This document shows, in pieces, positions 1 through 8,340 of a stretch of DNA of 64,000 nucleotides. How positions within the stretch are numbered: the first letter of the stretch is position 1; each line of letters opens with the position of its first letter. A model generated the notes under the pieces. It searched no databases and was not told the origin of the DNA. It was given only the letters and a program-made list of their open reading frames with translations. The translations under genes were made by a program, and so were the position numbers. Origin of the DNA: Gluconobacter cadivus (GTDB taxonomy: Bacteria > Pseudomonadota > Alphaproteobacteria > Acetobacterales > Acetobacteraceae); the NCBI RefSeq assembly GCF_015244745.1, contig NZ_JABCQI010000001.1:310001-374000 (forward strand), read 5' to 3'.

Positions 1-87
1 GATGAATGGACTGATGAAGAGCTTGTAGGCGTCAATGAGCGACAGCATCAGGGCCGTGACGGCTTTCCTGATGAGGGACGCAATCAT
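1..87 (-). CDS. yidD: Membrane protein insertion efficiency factor YidD (partial, N-terminal part)
   Basis: Only the first 29 codons are inside the window; the gene continues past position 1. The peptide begins [10 protein letters not shown] and reaches DAYKLFISP, the conserved N-terminal stretch of YidD, a small membrane-associated protein thought to help YidC insert inner membrane proteins. Its ATG (87-85) overlaps the rnpA stop in an ATGA, so it is probably translated by coupling. The order rpmH-rnpA-yidD is widely conserved in bacteria, which supports the call on so little sequence. Confidence 0.85.
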   Translation of the reverse strand, partial: MIASLIRKAVTALMLSLIDAYKLFISPFI

Positions 88-500
88 TTCGTCCGATTCC
101 GGGCATGATTGGGATTTCCAGAAGGTTTTTCCCGGAAATTGACATCCAGACCTTTGCGAAGGGCCTGCCGCAGATCGTCTTTGAGGAGGGAGAACTCGCG
201 CCCCCGGGTCTTGTCACGCCCGATGAGGACGAAATCGCCGGAAGGCAGACCGTCTTCCCGAGCAACGAGGCGAAGAGCCTCGCGGAGACGACGGCGGGTG
301 CGGTTACGGATGACAGAATTACCGACTTTTTTCGTGACCGTGAAACCAACGCGGGTTTCGGTCGCTGTGTCATCCGGCAGGATCTGCACAACCATACCGG
401 GAGTGGCGACCTTGCGCCCTTTCCCGGCTACACGCAGAAACTGCGGCCGTTTTTTAAGACGGCTCGGTGTATGGGTCGTACCGATCTGGGTCGAACTCAG
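84..500 (-). CDS. rnpA: Ribonuclease P protein component (start codon uncertain)
   Basis: Protein subunit of RNase P, which trims the 5' end of tRNA precursors. The RNR signature is visible as [19 protein letters not shown]. The first standard start codon is the ATG at 395, but the family's N-terminal motif ([17 protein letters not shown], 461-411) lies upstream in the same open frame. No ATG, GTG or TTG occurs between that motif and an in-frame stop inside rpmH. I provisionally start at the CTG at 500-498, which overlaps the rpmH stop and would give 138 aa; an ATC at 485-483 is an alternative. The 3' end overlaps yidD by 4 bases. Family and direction are sure; the start is inference. Confidence 0.85.
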   Translation of the reverse strand: MSSTQIGTTHTPSRLKKRPQFLRVAGKGRKVATPGMVVQILPDDTATETRVGFTVTKKVGNSVIRNRTRRRLREALRLVAREDGLPSGDFVLIGRDKTRGREFSLLKDDLRQALRKGLDVNFREKPSGNPNHARNRTK

Positions 501-631
501 GCGGAGAGCTTCTTGCGACCCTTGGTGCGACGGTTGGCCAGTACGCGGCGGCCGCCGACGGTTTCGCTACGCGTACGGAAACCGTGACGACGCTTGCGAA
601 CCAGCTTGGAGGGTTGATACGTGCGCTTCAT
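497..631 (-). CDS. rpmH: 50S ribosomal protein L34
   Basis: 44 aa, very basic, beginning [18 protein letters not shown] and ending [10 protein letters not shown], the full-length family pattern of large-subunit protein L34. The ATG at 631 has an AAGGA about 7 bases upstream. It is the first gene of an rpmH-rnpA-yidD operon transcribed from a consensus-like promoter at 723-751. Confidence 0.98.
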   Translation of the reverse strand: MKRTYQPSKLVRKRRHGFRTRSETVGGRRVLANRRTKGRKKLSA

Positions 632-687
632 GACGTTGATCCTTAAAAACCAGGCGGACGCCTCAACTGCTGGACATCCGCGTCGAT

Positions 688-706
688 CGGGCGCACGAAA
701 CGCCCG
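688..706 (-). promoter_or_regulatory. Small hairpin in the rpmH leader
   Basis: CGGGCG and CGCCCG arms separated by 7 bases lie in the 5' untranslated region of rpmH, between the promoter and the start codon. No T run follows, so it is not a terminator. Any role in rpmH control is inference. Confidence 0.35.
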
Positions 707-722
707 GTGATTGAGACCCGGG

Positions 723-751
723 CTTGTAAGCACGCAGGCCCTTCATGTCAA
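723..751 (-). promoter_or_regulatory. Predicted sigma-70-type promoter for rpmH-rnpA-yidD
   Basis: On the minus strand a perfect TTGACA -35 (751-746) is followed by exactly 17 bases and TACAAG as -10 (728-723). Transcription would start near 716, leaving a leader of about 85 bases. The -35 box covers the upstream ATGs of the plus-strand gene that follows, which supports starting that gene at 778. Confidence 0.7.
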
Positions 752-777
752 TGCCAGAGCTACAGGAACTTGACCCT

Positions 778-993
778 ATGACCGAGTCCAGTAACAACCC
801 GTCTTCTGGCACAGCGCTTCAGGACGCCGCCACCTTTCGCCACGACCTGCGCAATGCTCTGGCCCCTGCCCTCCTCTGTGCCGATATTCTCAGCAGCCAC
901 AAGGACGGGACCGTCCAGCAGAACGCGCAAACCATCATCGAGGCACTGGAAAAAGCCCTAAAACTGCTTAAAAACTCTACTTTTTCTCGATAA
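778..993 (+). CDS. Orphan histidine-kinase DHp-like (H-box) small protein
   Basis: 71 aa from the ATG at 778, which has AGGAA 8 bases upstream; in-frame ATGs at 745 and 751 lack such a site and fall in the rpmH promoter. Residues 22-35 read HDLRNALAPALLCA, matching the H-box of HisKA dimerisation domains, followed by a second amphipathic helix (about 45-66). This is the two-helix core of a sensor kinase with no sensor and no ATP-binding domain. His22 is the candidate phosphorylation or docking site. The role is unknown: a phosphotransfer intermediate, a kinase decoy or a relic are all possible. The last 17 bases overlap the 3' end of gloA on the opposite strand. Confidence 0.7.
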   Translation: MTESSNNPSSGTALQDAATFRHDLRNALAPALLCADILSSHKDGTVQQNAQTIIEALEKALKLLKNSTFSR

Positions 994-1366
994 GCTCGAT
1001 TTTGTAGCCGTCGGGGTCTTCAACAAAGGCGATGATGATCGTTCCGAATTTCAACGGACCGGCTTCCCGTGTCACCTTGCCGCCACCAGTACGGACTGTT
1101 TCAACAAGAGCTGCCACGTCCGGAACACCAATCGCAAAATGTCCGAAGCCGGTTCCGACCTCGTAGTCGGATTCCTGATCCCAGTTATAGGTGAGTTCGA
1201 TTTCGGCCTGACCGTGTTCGTTATCATCGAATCCGATGAAAACAAGCGTGTAGCGCCCTTCCCGGACTTCCTTGCGACGAAGCTCCTTCATGCCAAGGAG
1301 CTTGTAGAATGCCAGACTCCGGTCGATATCCCGGATTCTCACCATCGTATGCAGAAACGTACTCAT
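977..1366 (-). CDS. gloA: Lactoylglutathione lyase (glyoxalase I)
   Basis: 129 aa, one VOC-fold protein that converts the glutathione hemithioacetal of methylglyoxal to S-lactoylglutathione in the cytoplasm. The four metal ligands expected for the class are in place: His6, Glu57, His76 and Glu124, with spacing close to that of the E. coli enzyme. The ATG at 1366 shares its A with the lpxI stop (TGATG); a GTG at 1369 is an alternative start. It is the last gene of the envelope cluster, where many proteobacteria carry lpxB. Its 3' end overlaps the small H-box gene. Confidence 0.93.
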   Translation of the reverse strand: MSTFLHTMVRIRDIDRSLAFYKLLGMKELRRKEVREGRYTLVFIGFDDNEHGQAEIELTYNWDQESDYEVGTGFGHFAIGVPDVAALVETVRTGGGKVTREAGPLKFGTIIIAFVEDPDGYKIELIEKK

Positions 1367-2208
1367 CACTTGTCCTTCAGATCTTCCGGTGTCAGCCCAT
1401 ACAGAAACAGCCCGTAACGATCCGCCAGCTTCACGCAGCCGTCAGGGTCCGTCATGAGCGTTACTCCCGGCTGGAACGCAACGCCCCGCAATCCGTTCCG
1501 GGCTGCGTTTTCCAGTGTCTCCGGCCCGATCGTCGGCATATCCGCTCGAAGATCCTGTCCGGTTTTGGGCATCTTCACCAGAACGCCACCACTTCCTGCC
1601 TGCATCAGGCGCCCGCAACGACCCAACATGGCATCGGTGCCCTCCAGAGCCTCGACCGCCAAAACAAGTCCGTTCTGGACCACACATCCCTGACCGATAT
1701 CAAGGACAGCCATCGCTTTGAGGACATCGACACCACGAGCAATGTCCTGTCTGGCCTGCGCGTCAGGCAAAACACGCCCCAATGTCCCTGAACGACCCGT
1801 AGCGTGTTCGAGAAATTCGTGCGCGCCCCGGACAAGAAAGCCCTCTTCGCCAAGGACACGGACGATTGCGCCGAGAAGCCCGTCATCGCCGGAAAAAATC
1901 GCCCGACCGAGACGTGCCAGAATGCGTGCTCCCTCAGCGTCGGGACGCAGATCCCGCCATGCGGGGCGACGGACCGGCCCAATCAGGACCAGTTCGCGGC
2001 AGTTGTTTTTCTTCAGAGCACCAAGGATGTCGCCGGCGGCTGCAAGGCGAATGATCTCGTGCGGGTAAGGGCCAAGAAGCGTACGATCGGCGAAATCACG
2101 GAAGCCAATGACGAAAACCTTGCGACCCTTGGCAATGGCGGCGGCGGCGACCTGCGCGGGAAGTGGTCCCGAACCAGCCAGAATACCGATGCAGCCCCGA
2201 TCGCCCAC
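1366..2208 (-). CDS. lpxI: UDP-2,3-diacylglucosamine pyrophosphatase LpxI (DUF1009)
   Basis: 280 aa starting at GTG 2208, 2 bases after the lpxA stop. The N-terminus GCIGILAGSGPLP and the central VLIGPVRRP and FSGDDGLLG segments are typical of LpxI, the alphaproteobacterial replacement for LpxH. It hydrolyses UDP-2,3-diacylglucosamine to lipid X and UMP in lipid A synthesis. The adjacent lpxA, fabZ and lpxD supply the preceding steps. The next enzyme, LpxB, is not encoded here. Confidence 0.92.
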   Translation of the reverse strand: MGDRGCIGILAGSGPLPAQVAAAAIAKGRKVFVIGFRDFADRTLLGPYPHEIIRLAAAGDILGALKKNNCRELVLIGPVRRPAWRDLRPDAEGARILARLGRAIFSGDDGLLGAIVRVLGEEGFLVRGAHEFLEHATGRSGTLGRVLPDAQARQDIARGVDVLKAMAVLDIGQGCVVQNGLVLAVEALEGTDAMLGRCGRLMQAGSGGVLVKMPKTGQDLRADMPTIGPETLENAARNGLRGVAFQPGVTLMTDPDGCVKLADRYGLFLYGLTPEDLKDK

Positions 2209-2210
2209 GA

Positions 2211-3068
2211 TCAGGCGCCTTCGGTTTCGGACTGCCCTTCCTGACGCGCAACACGTGTCAGGCCCCGACGGCTTGGCGCTTCCATGAAGTCCAGCATCTC
2301 GGCGATGCGCGGAAGATGCCCGTATTCCGCCCTGACTTCAGCGATGCGGCTTTCCAGAACGGCTTCCGTCGCACCATGACGCGGATAAAGCGTGCGGAAC
2401 GCACGGCGCATGGCCTGCATTTCCTCCGGCCCAACCCCTGAACGTTTCAGGCCGATCCAGTTCAACCCGACCAGACGGGCACGATTGCCCAGAACGCTTC
2501 CGTAAGGAATAACGTCCATTTCCACACCGCAGACGCCACCGACGACAGCCCCGCGCCCGATGCGGACAAACTGGTGCAATGCTGCCGATCCCATAACCTT
2601 GGCATCATCATCGATCTCAACATGGCCGCCCATGACGACGTTGTTGACGATGATGACACGGTCACCGATGACGCAGTCATGCGCCACATGGGAGTTGGCC
2701 ATGATCAAACAGTTCGCGCCGATGCGCGTAAGAGCATGACCCTGCGCCGTACCACGATGGATCGTCACATTTTCACGGATGACCGTATTGGCGCCCACTT
2801 CGCAGAGTGTGGGTTCGCCAGCATATTTCAGGTCCTGCGGAGCCAGCCCGATCGTCACGAACGGATAGACCTCCACGTTTTCACGCAGGGTCGTATAGCC
2901 GTCCACGATAACCGATGCGTGCAGACAGACCCCGTCACCAATCGTGACGTTGGGGCCAACCAGACACCAGGGCCCGATGCGCACGTTTTCGCCGATGCGC
3001 GCACGCGGATCAACGAGAGCGGTCGCATGGATTTCGGCGGTTTCGGGACGCTTCCCTGCCATCTGCAT
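2211..3068 (-). CDS. lpxA: Acyl-ACP--UDP-N-acetylglucosamine O-acyltransferase
   Basis: First enzyme of lipid A synthesis, transferring a 3-hydroxyacyl chain to UDP-GlcNAc. Many left-handed beta-helix hexapeptide repeats (IGENVRIGP, VTIGDGV and similar) run from residue 20 to about 190, followed by a helical C-terminal region. The catalytic His region reads NSHVAHDCVIGD. I chose ATG 3068 (285 aa), although a TTG at 3077 overlapping the fabZ stop and an ATG at 3062 are possible; none has a strong ribosome site, as expected if translation is coupled to fabZ. E. coli LpxA is 262 aa; most of the extra length is at the C-terminus. Confidence 0.94.
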   Translation of the reverse strand: MQMAGKRPETAEIHATALVDPRARIGENVRIGPWCLVGPNVTIGDGVCLHASVIVDGYTTLRENVEVYPFVTIGLAPQDLKYAGEPTLCEVGANTVIRENVTIHRGTAQGHALTRIGANCLIMANSHVAHDCVIGDRVIIVNNVVMGGHVEIDDDAKVMGSAALHQFVRIGRGAVVGGVCGVEMDVIPYGSVLGNRARLVGLNWIGLKRSGVGPEEMQAMRRAFRTLYPRHGATEAVLESRIAEVRAEYGHLPRIAEMLDFMEAPSRRGLTRVARQEGQSETEGA

Positions 3069-3073
3069 CAACG

Positions 3074-3583
3074 TCAACCCATGATCATTGCACTGAAGGT
3101 CGCTTCGGCCACGGCCACGCCATCAACGCGGGCCACCCCCTTAAACTTCCAGACATTGGCGCGGGAACGCTCCTTGTCCACATGAATGCGGAGCTGGTCT
3201 CCGGGGCCAACAGGGCGGCGGAATTTCGCGTTTTCGATCGTCATGAAATAGACCAGCTTACCTTCAAAGGCTTCCCCCAAAGTCATCACAACCAGCGTAG
3301 CTGCGGTCTGGGCCATGGCTTCCACGATGAGGACGCCCGGCATGACGGGATGAGAAGGGAAATGCCCCTGAAAGAACGGCTCGTTGACCGTCACGTTCTT
3401 GATGCCGATGGCGGACTGCCCGGCATGGATCTCGACCATCTTGTCGATCAGCAGGAACGGATACCGATGTGGGATCGACTGCATGATCTTGAGAATGTCG
3501 ATGCTCTGCGGAAGCTGATGGCCTGCAGCGGCGGCGTCTGTCGCGGGAGTCATCTGTTCGGCTGGAGCGTCCACTCGGTCCAT
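3074..3583 (-). CDS. fabZ: (3R)-hydroxyacyl-ACP dehydratase FabZ
   Basis: 169 aa hot-dog-fold dehydratase of type II fatty acid synthesis. The active-site His74 lies in [11 protein letters not shown] and Glu88 in EAMAQ. An N-terminal tail of about 25 residues precedes the domain start ([15 protein letters not shown]). The start ATG at 3583 has GGTGA 5 bases upstream. It sits between lpxD and lpxA, where FabZ balances hydroxyacyl-ACP between membrane phospholipid and lipid A, as in E. coli. Confidence 0.96.
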   Translation of the reverse strand: MDRVDAPAEQMTPATDAAAAGHQLPQSIDILKIMQSIPHRYPFLLIDKMVEIHAGQSAIGIKNVTVNEPFFQGHFPSHPVMPGVLIVEAMAQTAATLVVMTLGEAFEGKLVYFMTIENAKFRRPVGPGDQLRIHVDKERSRANVWKFKGVARVDGVAVAEATFSAMIMG

Positions 3584-3695
3584 CGTTTCACCATGCCCTT
3601 CAAGCGGTGTTGTCTGTCAATTGCTGCTCTATGGCAGCGCGAATGGCTTCCCTTAGCAAACCTGAGGGGGAGTTACCATCTGCGCCACAGGGCGG

Positions 3696-4760
3696 CTAGT
3701 CACTGCTTTTGCGAGAAAGCTTCCGCAAGGTGGCGACATTCCGGAAAAACTCGCGGAACGGCATGGCAGGGCTGCCAATGACATCGGCCCCAGCATCCAC
3801 GTCCGACATGACACCACACTGGGCGCCAATCCGGGCCTTGGAACCAATCTTGATATGTCCGATCAGACCAGCCTGCGCGGCAATAGTGACAAAATCACCC
3901 AGTTCCGTGGAACCGGAAATCCCCGCCTGCGACACCACGATGCAGCACCGTCCCAGACGGGCATTATGTCCAATCTGCACAAGATTATCGATGCGGGTGC
4001 CTGCACCGATCAGCGTATCCCGCATGGAGCCACGGTCAATCGTGGAGTTGGCGCCGACTTCCACGCCGTCTTCGAGAACAACCAGACCGAGCTGTGGAAC
4101 GGTTTCAAACCCTTCCGGCCCGACGGCGAACCCGAAACCATCCTGTCCAATACGGACGCCGGGATAGAGCGTAACGCGATCGCCGATACGCGCATGAGAA
4201 ATGGCGGCATGCGCACCGATACGGCACCGAGAGCCAATTTCAACGCTCTGACCAATGCTGACATGGCTGGCCACGATGGTGTCACGACCAATACGGGCTC
4301 CGCTTCCGATAACGGCAAAGGGACCGATTTCAACATTGTCGCCAATGTCTGCATCATCTGCGATGCAAGCTGTCGGATGGCGGATTCCGGTAGATTGCGG
4401 ATTGGGATGGAACAGCGTGGCGACACGAGCCCAGGCGAGATAGGGCGCTTTGCAGACCAATCCAGCCGTATCCGGCGGCAGCTTGTCGGAAAACGCAGGC
4501 GACAGAATGACAGCGCCCGCTTTCGTTTCGGCCAGAAGCGGCAGGTACCGACGATTATCGAGAAAGCTGACCTCGTCAGGTCCAGCTACATGCAGGGGAG
4601 CCACGCCCCGAAACGCTGCTACATTTTTGCCTGAGGCTGACGCAACGATCTCGCTACCAGAGGCCTCAGCCAGTTGTTCCAGACCAAAAGGTCCAGAACG
4701 CTGGAAAAAACGGCTATCGCCGGGACGGGTCTCGTTTGCTGTCATCTCAGACACGGTCAC
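3696..4760 (-). CDS. lpxD: UDP-3-O-acylglucosamine N-acyltransferase
   Basis: 354 aa. An N-terminal uridine-binding domain (about 25-110, with DEVSFLDNRRYLP) precedes hexapeptide beta-helix repeats (about 125-320) and a short C-terminal helix. It adds the second 3-hydroxyacyl chain in lipid A synthesis. The GTG at 4760 begins 5 bases after the ompH stop; GTG 4754 and ATG 4745 are alternative starts. The order bamA-ompH-lpxD-fabZ-lpxA is the classical proteobacterial one. A gap of 112 bases to fabZ holds nothing I recognise. Confidence 0.95.
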   Translation of the reverse strand: MTVSEMTANETRPGDSRFFQRSGPFGLEQLAEASGSEIVASASGKNVAAFRGVAPLHVAGPDEVSFLDNRRYLPLLAETKAGAVILSPAFSDKLPPDTAGLVCKAPYLAWARVATLFHPNPQSTGIRHPTACIADDADIGDNVEIGPFAVIGSGARIGRDTIVASHVSIGQSVEIGSRCRIGAHAAISHARIGDRVTLYPGVRIGQDGFGFAVGPEGFETVPQLGLVVLEDGVEVGANSTIDRGSMRDTLIGAGTRIDNLVQIGHNARLGRCCIVVSQAGISGSTELGDFVTIAAQAGLIGHIKIGSKARIGAQCGVMSDVDAGADVIGSPAMPFREFFRNVATLRKLSRKSSD

Positions 4761-4765
4761 TCGCT

Positions 4766-5686
4766 TCAGTGATGCTGACGAAGAACGGACTCGCTCGGTG
4801 CAGAGGCCGGAGCCTGCTGGGCTTGCGCGCCCTGAGCCTGTGGCCCTTGAGCCTGCCGCTGTTCGTCAGCGGTTGTCGGCATTTTGCCGGAACGAGCGAG
4901 TTGTTCCGGATCCACACCGTCGTCGGGAATGAAAACATGCGGCAGCGTCTTGTTAAGCTGCGCACCGACTTCCTCGGTAATGTCCTGACCACCCACATGC
5001 AACACGACCTGCTCGGCATGCAGGATCAGGTTCATGTTATGCGCAGCGGCAACGGCAGCGATAATGCCGTTGGGCTCCTCCAGTTCACGCTCGATCTGGT
5101 GCATGGCGACTTGAGCCGCTTCCTGAATAATCCGGGCCTGACCGCCGAAATCATGCTGGTCCTTGGCGCGACGTTCCTGAAGGTGACGCTCCCGCAGCTG
5201 GATCTGGTCGGATGTCAGGGTCCGAGCCTGAGCCTGCAGTTTTTGCTGCTCACCACGCCACGCAGCCTCTTCACGCTGGACAGCCTGCGCCAGACGATCC
5301 CGACGCGCACCCAGAACCTGCTGGATTTCCTGCCATGCACTGGAAATCTGCATGACGGCCTGAACATTGATCACACCGATAATGGCAGCCGGAGGCGGAG
5401 CGCCCTTGGCAATGCTCGGAGGAGCCGGGATTGGAGGCAGAGGCAGGACGGGAGGAGCCTGCTGCTGATCGGAAGGAGCGGCTTCTTCTTCCTCTTCAGG
5501 AGCGGCTTCGGGAACGCGACGCTGAACGGGGCGCGGCGGCGGAGCATCAGGATGAGCGGCTTTGGGAACGAACCAGCCACCATTGCCGCTAGCAGCCTGA
5601 GCGTGGGCGCCCGGAGTAGAGACAAAAAGGGACGCGGCCAGAAGCGCGCCGGCCGAAACCGTGCGCATCAGGGAATTGAGGGTCAT
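4766..5686 (-). CDS. OmpH/Skp-family periplasmic chaperone with low-complexity tails
   Basis: 306 aa from ATG 5686, chosen for the AGAGG upstream and because a signal peptide follows directly (MTLNSLMRTVSAG to AHAQA, cleavage near residue 30). The core, about 105-240, is the coiled-coil OmpH region (VINVQAVMQISSAWQEIQQVL and a long charged helix). Skp proteins escort outer membrane proteins to the BAM complex, and bamA is directly upstream. Unlike the roughly 160-residue E. coli Skp, this one has a Pro/Glu-rich segment before the core and a Gln/Ala-rich tail. Confidence 0.88.
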   Translation of the reverse strand: MTLNSLMRTVSAGALLAASLFVSTPGAHAQAASGNGGWFVPKAAHPDAPPPRPVQRRVPEAAPEEEEEAAPSDQQQAPPVLPLPPIPAPPSIAKGAPPPAAIIGVINVQAVMQISSAWQEIQQVLGARRDRLAQAVQREEAAWRGEQQKLQAQARTLTSDQIQLRERHLQERRAKDQHDFGGQARIIQEAAQVAMHQIERELEEPNGIIAAVAAAHNMNLILHAEQVVLHVGGQDITEEVGAQLNKTLPHVFIPDDGVDPEQLARSGKMPTTADEQRQAQGPQAQGAQAQQAPASAPSESVLRQHH

Positions 5687-5739
5687 GACCACCTCTTGGC
5701 AAGGGGTTGGAAAACAGGATGGCAAAAGGTTTAGGCAGA

Positions 5740-8208
5740 TCAGAACTGCTGGCCAAAACCAAAACGCAGCGGATACAGACGGTCGCCATGTTCTTTACGG
5801 ATCGGCACGGCGCCATCAATGTTGACGAGGCCAAATGGGCTCTTCCACGACACACCAAGACCGCCAGAAACGCGCGGGATCAGATTGTCACCGGTGATCG
5901 GGGTATAGTTGTCCCCGTCATTCGTACGGTTCGTGTAAAGATGCTTGACGCGCACACCCGCGAGACTACCGGCATCAATGAAGCCACGACCGGAAATCCC
6001 GAGATCGTCCCCCATGGGCAGCGGGAAGTTAAGCTGTGCGGAGGCCGTATACATGAAACGACCACCCAGAAGATCTTCCTGTCCCTGAGCCGGAATATAA
6101 ACGCCGTTGATTTTAAGATGGCCTGAACGCGGCCCAACACCACCCTGAAGGAAGCCTCGCAGGTTTTCACCACCAAGATAGAAGTTATCAATGATGTTGC
6201 GGTTTCCGCTGGAGCTCCAGTCTCCCATGTAACCGACGCCACCTTTGAACTGGAAGGTCCAGTCATGGTTTCCGGTCAGGTCATCAAGCGGCAGGTAATA
6301 GGCGCCGTCAGCCTTAACGCGGGCATATTTGGAGTTACCGCCTAGACCCGCAAAGTCACCACCAACCTTAAACATATAACCGGAGTGCGGCTTTGCCCGC
6401 TGGTCACGACGATCATAGGTTATGGACGTGCTGAGCTGCGACAGCAACGACCAGCCAGCAGATTGCTGGACATAGATCGAGGGGACCCACTGGATCAGGC
6501 TCGGATCAGAAGCAACCGCAGAAGCATCGTAGAAATTACCGACCTGACGATCAACGAGGGTATAGTTCCACGACTGCGACAGATAGCGGTTATAGGCATA
6601 ACCCAGACGCAGGCTCATGCCGTACTGGGATTCCTTATAGCTCTGATACGTCTGGTAGTTGTTCTGGATGAAGTAGAAATCCGCGCCCGCCACAAGATTG
6701 CGGTTCAGGAAGTACGGATCCGTGATCGAGATGTCGGCCTGTTTTTCGTAATAGGCGACCGTACCGGAAATACCGGCATCCACACCCGTTCCGAGCAGAT
6801 TGTGCTGCTTGATCGAGGCGTTACCAAGGATACCAACGTCCGTCGAATAACCACCACCCAGCGAGAATTCGCCAGTCGGTTTTTCGACCACGTTTGCGGA
6901 AACGTTGACGCGGTCGGGCGCGGAGCCCTGCGTCTGATCAACGGAAACGGAGCTGAAATATCCCAGATCCTGAAGACCCAGCTTGGAATATTTGCGATCG
7001 AACGGGGTGTACGGGTCCCCTTCCGCCATCGGCAGGTTCCGGCGGATTACGTCGTCATGTGTGATGGTGTTGCCATTGATATCAATGCGCTCGACATAGA
7101 CATGCGGGCCCTCGGTCACATCGAACAGCAGATCGACAACACGCTTTTCCGGGTTCCGGGCGATTTCCGAACGGACCATGGCAAACGGATGACCCGTAGC
7201 CTGCAGCCATTCCTGCATGTTCTTGGTGTTGTTCTGGATCGCCGTGCCGTCATAAATCTGGTGCTGGAACAGCTCGATATGCGGGCGGAGCATTTCCGGC
7301 GTCACATGGCGCACGCTGGAACGGACGTCCATCTTGCCCAGACGATACCGGTCACCTTCATGGACAGTGAAGGTGATGTAAAAAGATTTGTGATCGGGAG
7401 AAAGCTCACCCGTTGCATCGACCATGTGGAAATCCACAAAGCCGTTATGCAGATAGAAACGACGCAGCAGCTCGGCATCGTACTTGATGCGCTCGGGATT
7501 GTATTCATCCGAAGACGAGAAGAAGCGGTACCAGATCGATTCTTTGGACGAGATGACCTGTGCCAGACGCGCTTCGCTGAAGGCGTGATTGCCGACAAAG
7601 ACAATCTTCTTGATCAACGTCTGCTGGGCTTCGTTGATGTTGAACACCACATCGACGCGATTATGAGACAGCTTGACGATCTGCGGCGTGACAGTCGCGC
7701 CAAAGCGGGCTTTGCCGGCATACTGGTTCAGGATCTTCTGACGGTCGGCCGCCGTGGTTTCCGCCGAAAACACCGCGCGAGGACGCAGGCTGATTTCCTT
7801 GCGGAGATCCTCGTCCTTCAGCGCATGATTGCCTTCGAAAACGATGCGATTGACGATCGGGTTCTCGACGAGATCCACGAGCAGCGTGTTGCCGTCGCGG
7901 TGCAGCGTGACGTCCTTGAACAGACCAGTGGCGTAAAGCGTCTTCAGAGAACGGTCGAGGTCGTCCTGATTGAACGTGTCACCCGGCTGGGCGACCATGT
8001 AGGACAGCACCGTGCTCGTCTCGATCCGGGTGTTTCCCTTGACCGAGATCGCCTGGATGATGTTTCCGCCGGGGGCTGATGCCGGGGCCTGATGACGAAC
8101 GGAACGCGCCTGAGCTGTTCCGAGGACGACCGGCAGCAGACAGGCTGATGCAAGAAGCATCAGACGCGTGTTCGAAGACCGGGAACCTCTTGACCGTGAT
8201 CCTGACAA
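5740..8208 (-). CDS. bamA: Outer membrane protein assembly factor BamA
   Basis: About 822 aa from a TTG at 8208 that has AAGGAAAG just upstream. This start gives a clean signal peptide (arginine-rich start, LMLLASACLLPVVLG, then TAQA); the longer open frame to 8295 and an ATG at 8160 are less convincing. Five POTRA repeats span roughly residues 50-390 (first one ISVKGNTRIETSTVLSYM), followed by the Omp85 barrel, which ends in an aromatic residue (GFGQQF). A conserved loop-6 type segment reads VRGF-like as LRGFLQGG. It inserts beta-barrel proteins into the outer membrane. Confidence 0.96.
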   Translation of the reverse strand: MSGSRSRGSRSSNTRLMLLASACLLPVVLGTAQARSVRHQAPASAPGGNIIQAISVKGNTRIETSTVLSYMVAQPGDTFNQDDLDRSLKTLYATGLFKDVTLHRDGNTLLVDLVENPIVNRIVFEGNHALKDEDLRKEISLRPRAVFSAETTAADRQKILNQYAGKARFGATVTPQIVKLSHNRVDVVFNINEAQQTLIKKIVFVGNHAFSEARLAQVISSKESIWYRFFSSSDEYNPERIKYDAELLRRFYLHNGFVDFHMVDATGELSPDHKSFYITFTVHEGDRYRLGKMDVRSSVRHVTPEMLRPHIELFQHQIYDGTAIQNNTKNMQEWLQATGHPFAMVRSEIARNPEKRVVDLLFDVTEGPHVYVERIDINGNTITHDDVIRRNLPMAEGDPYTPFDRKYSKLGLQDLGYFSSVSVDQTQGSAPDRVNVSANVVEKPTGEFSLGGGYSTDVGILGNASIKQHNLLGTGVDAGISGTVAYYEKQADISITDPYFLNRNLVAGADFYFIQNNYQTYQSYKESQYGMSLRLGYAYNRYLSQSWNYTLVDRQVGNFYDASAVASDPSLIQWVPSIYVQQSAGWSLLSQLSTSITYDRRDQRAKPHSGYMFKVGGDFAGLGGNSKYARVKADGAYYLPLDDLTGNHDWTFQFKGGVGYMGDWSSSGNRNIIDNFYLGGENLRGFLQGGVGPRSGHLKINGVYIPAQGQEDLLGGRFMYTASAQLNFPLPMGDDLGISGRGFIDAGSLAGVRVKHLYTNRTNDGDNYTPITGDNLIPRVSGGLGVSWKSPFGLVNIDGAVPIRKEHGDRLYPLRFGFGQQF

Positions 8209-8340
8209 ACCGGCTTTCCTTGTAACATATTTTTTGCAGGCGACTGACACGTTACGCCACTGGCCGAGGTATCCGATAACCCCTGCCCCGCGCAAGATGC
8301 CCTGACGTGTTCAACTGTATCACAAGTCTTTTCAGAATAT

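Noticed and set aside
632-777. Possible replication origin near rpmH
   Set aside because: rpmH often lies near oriC, but I see no cluster of DnaA boxes and no A/T-rich unwinding region here, only a promoter and a small hairpin.
6385-8079. Plus-strand open frame of 564 codons opposite bamA
   Set aside because: It lies wholly antisense to a clear BamA gene in a G+C-rich codon context that leaves the opposite frame open. It has no family motifs.
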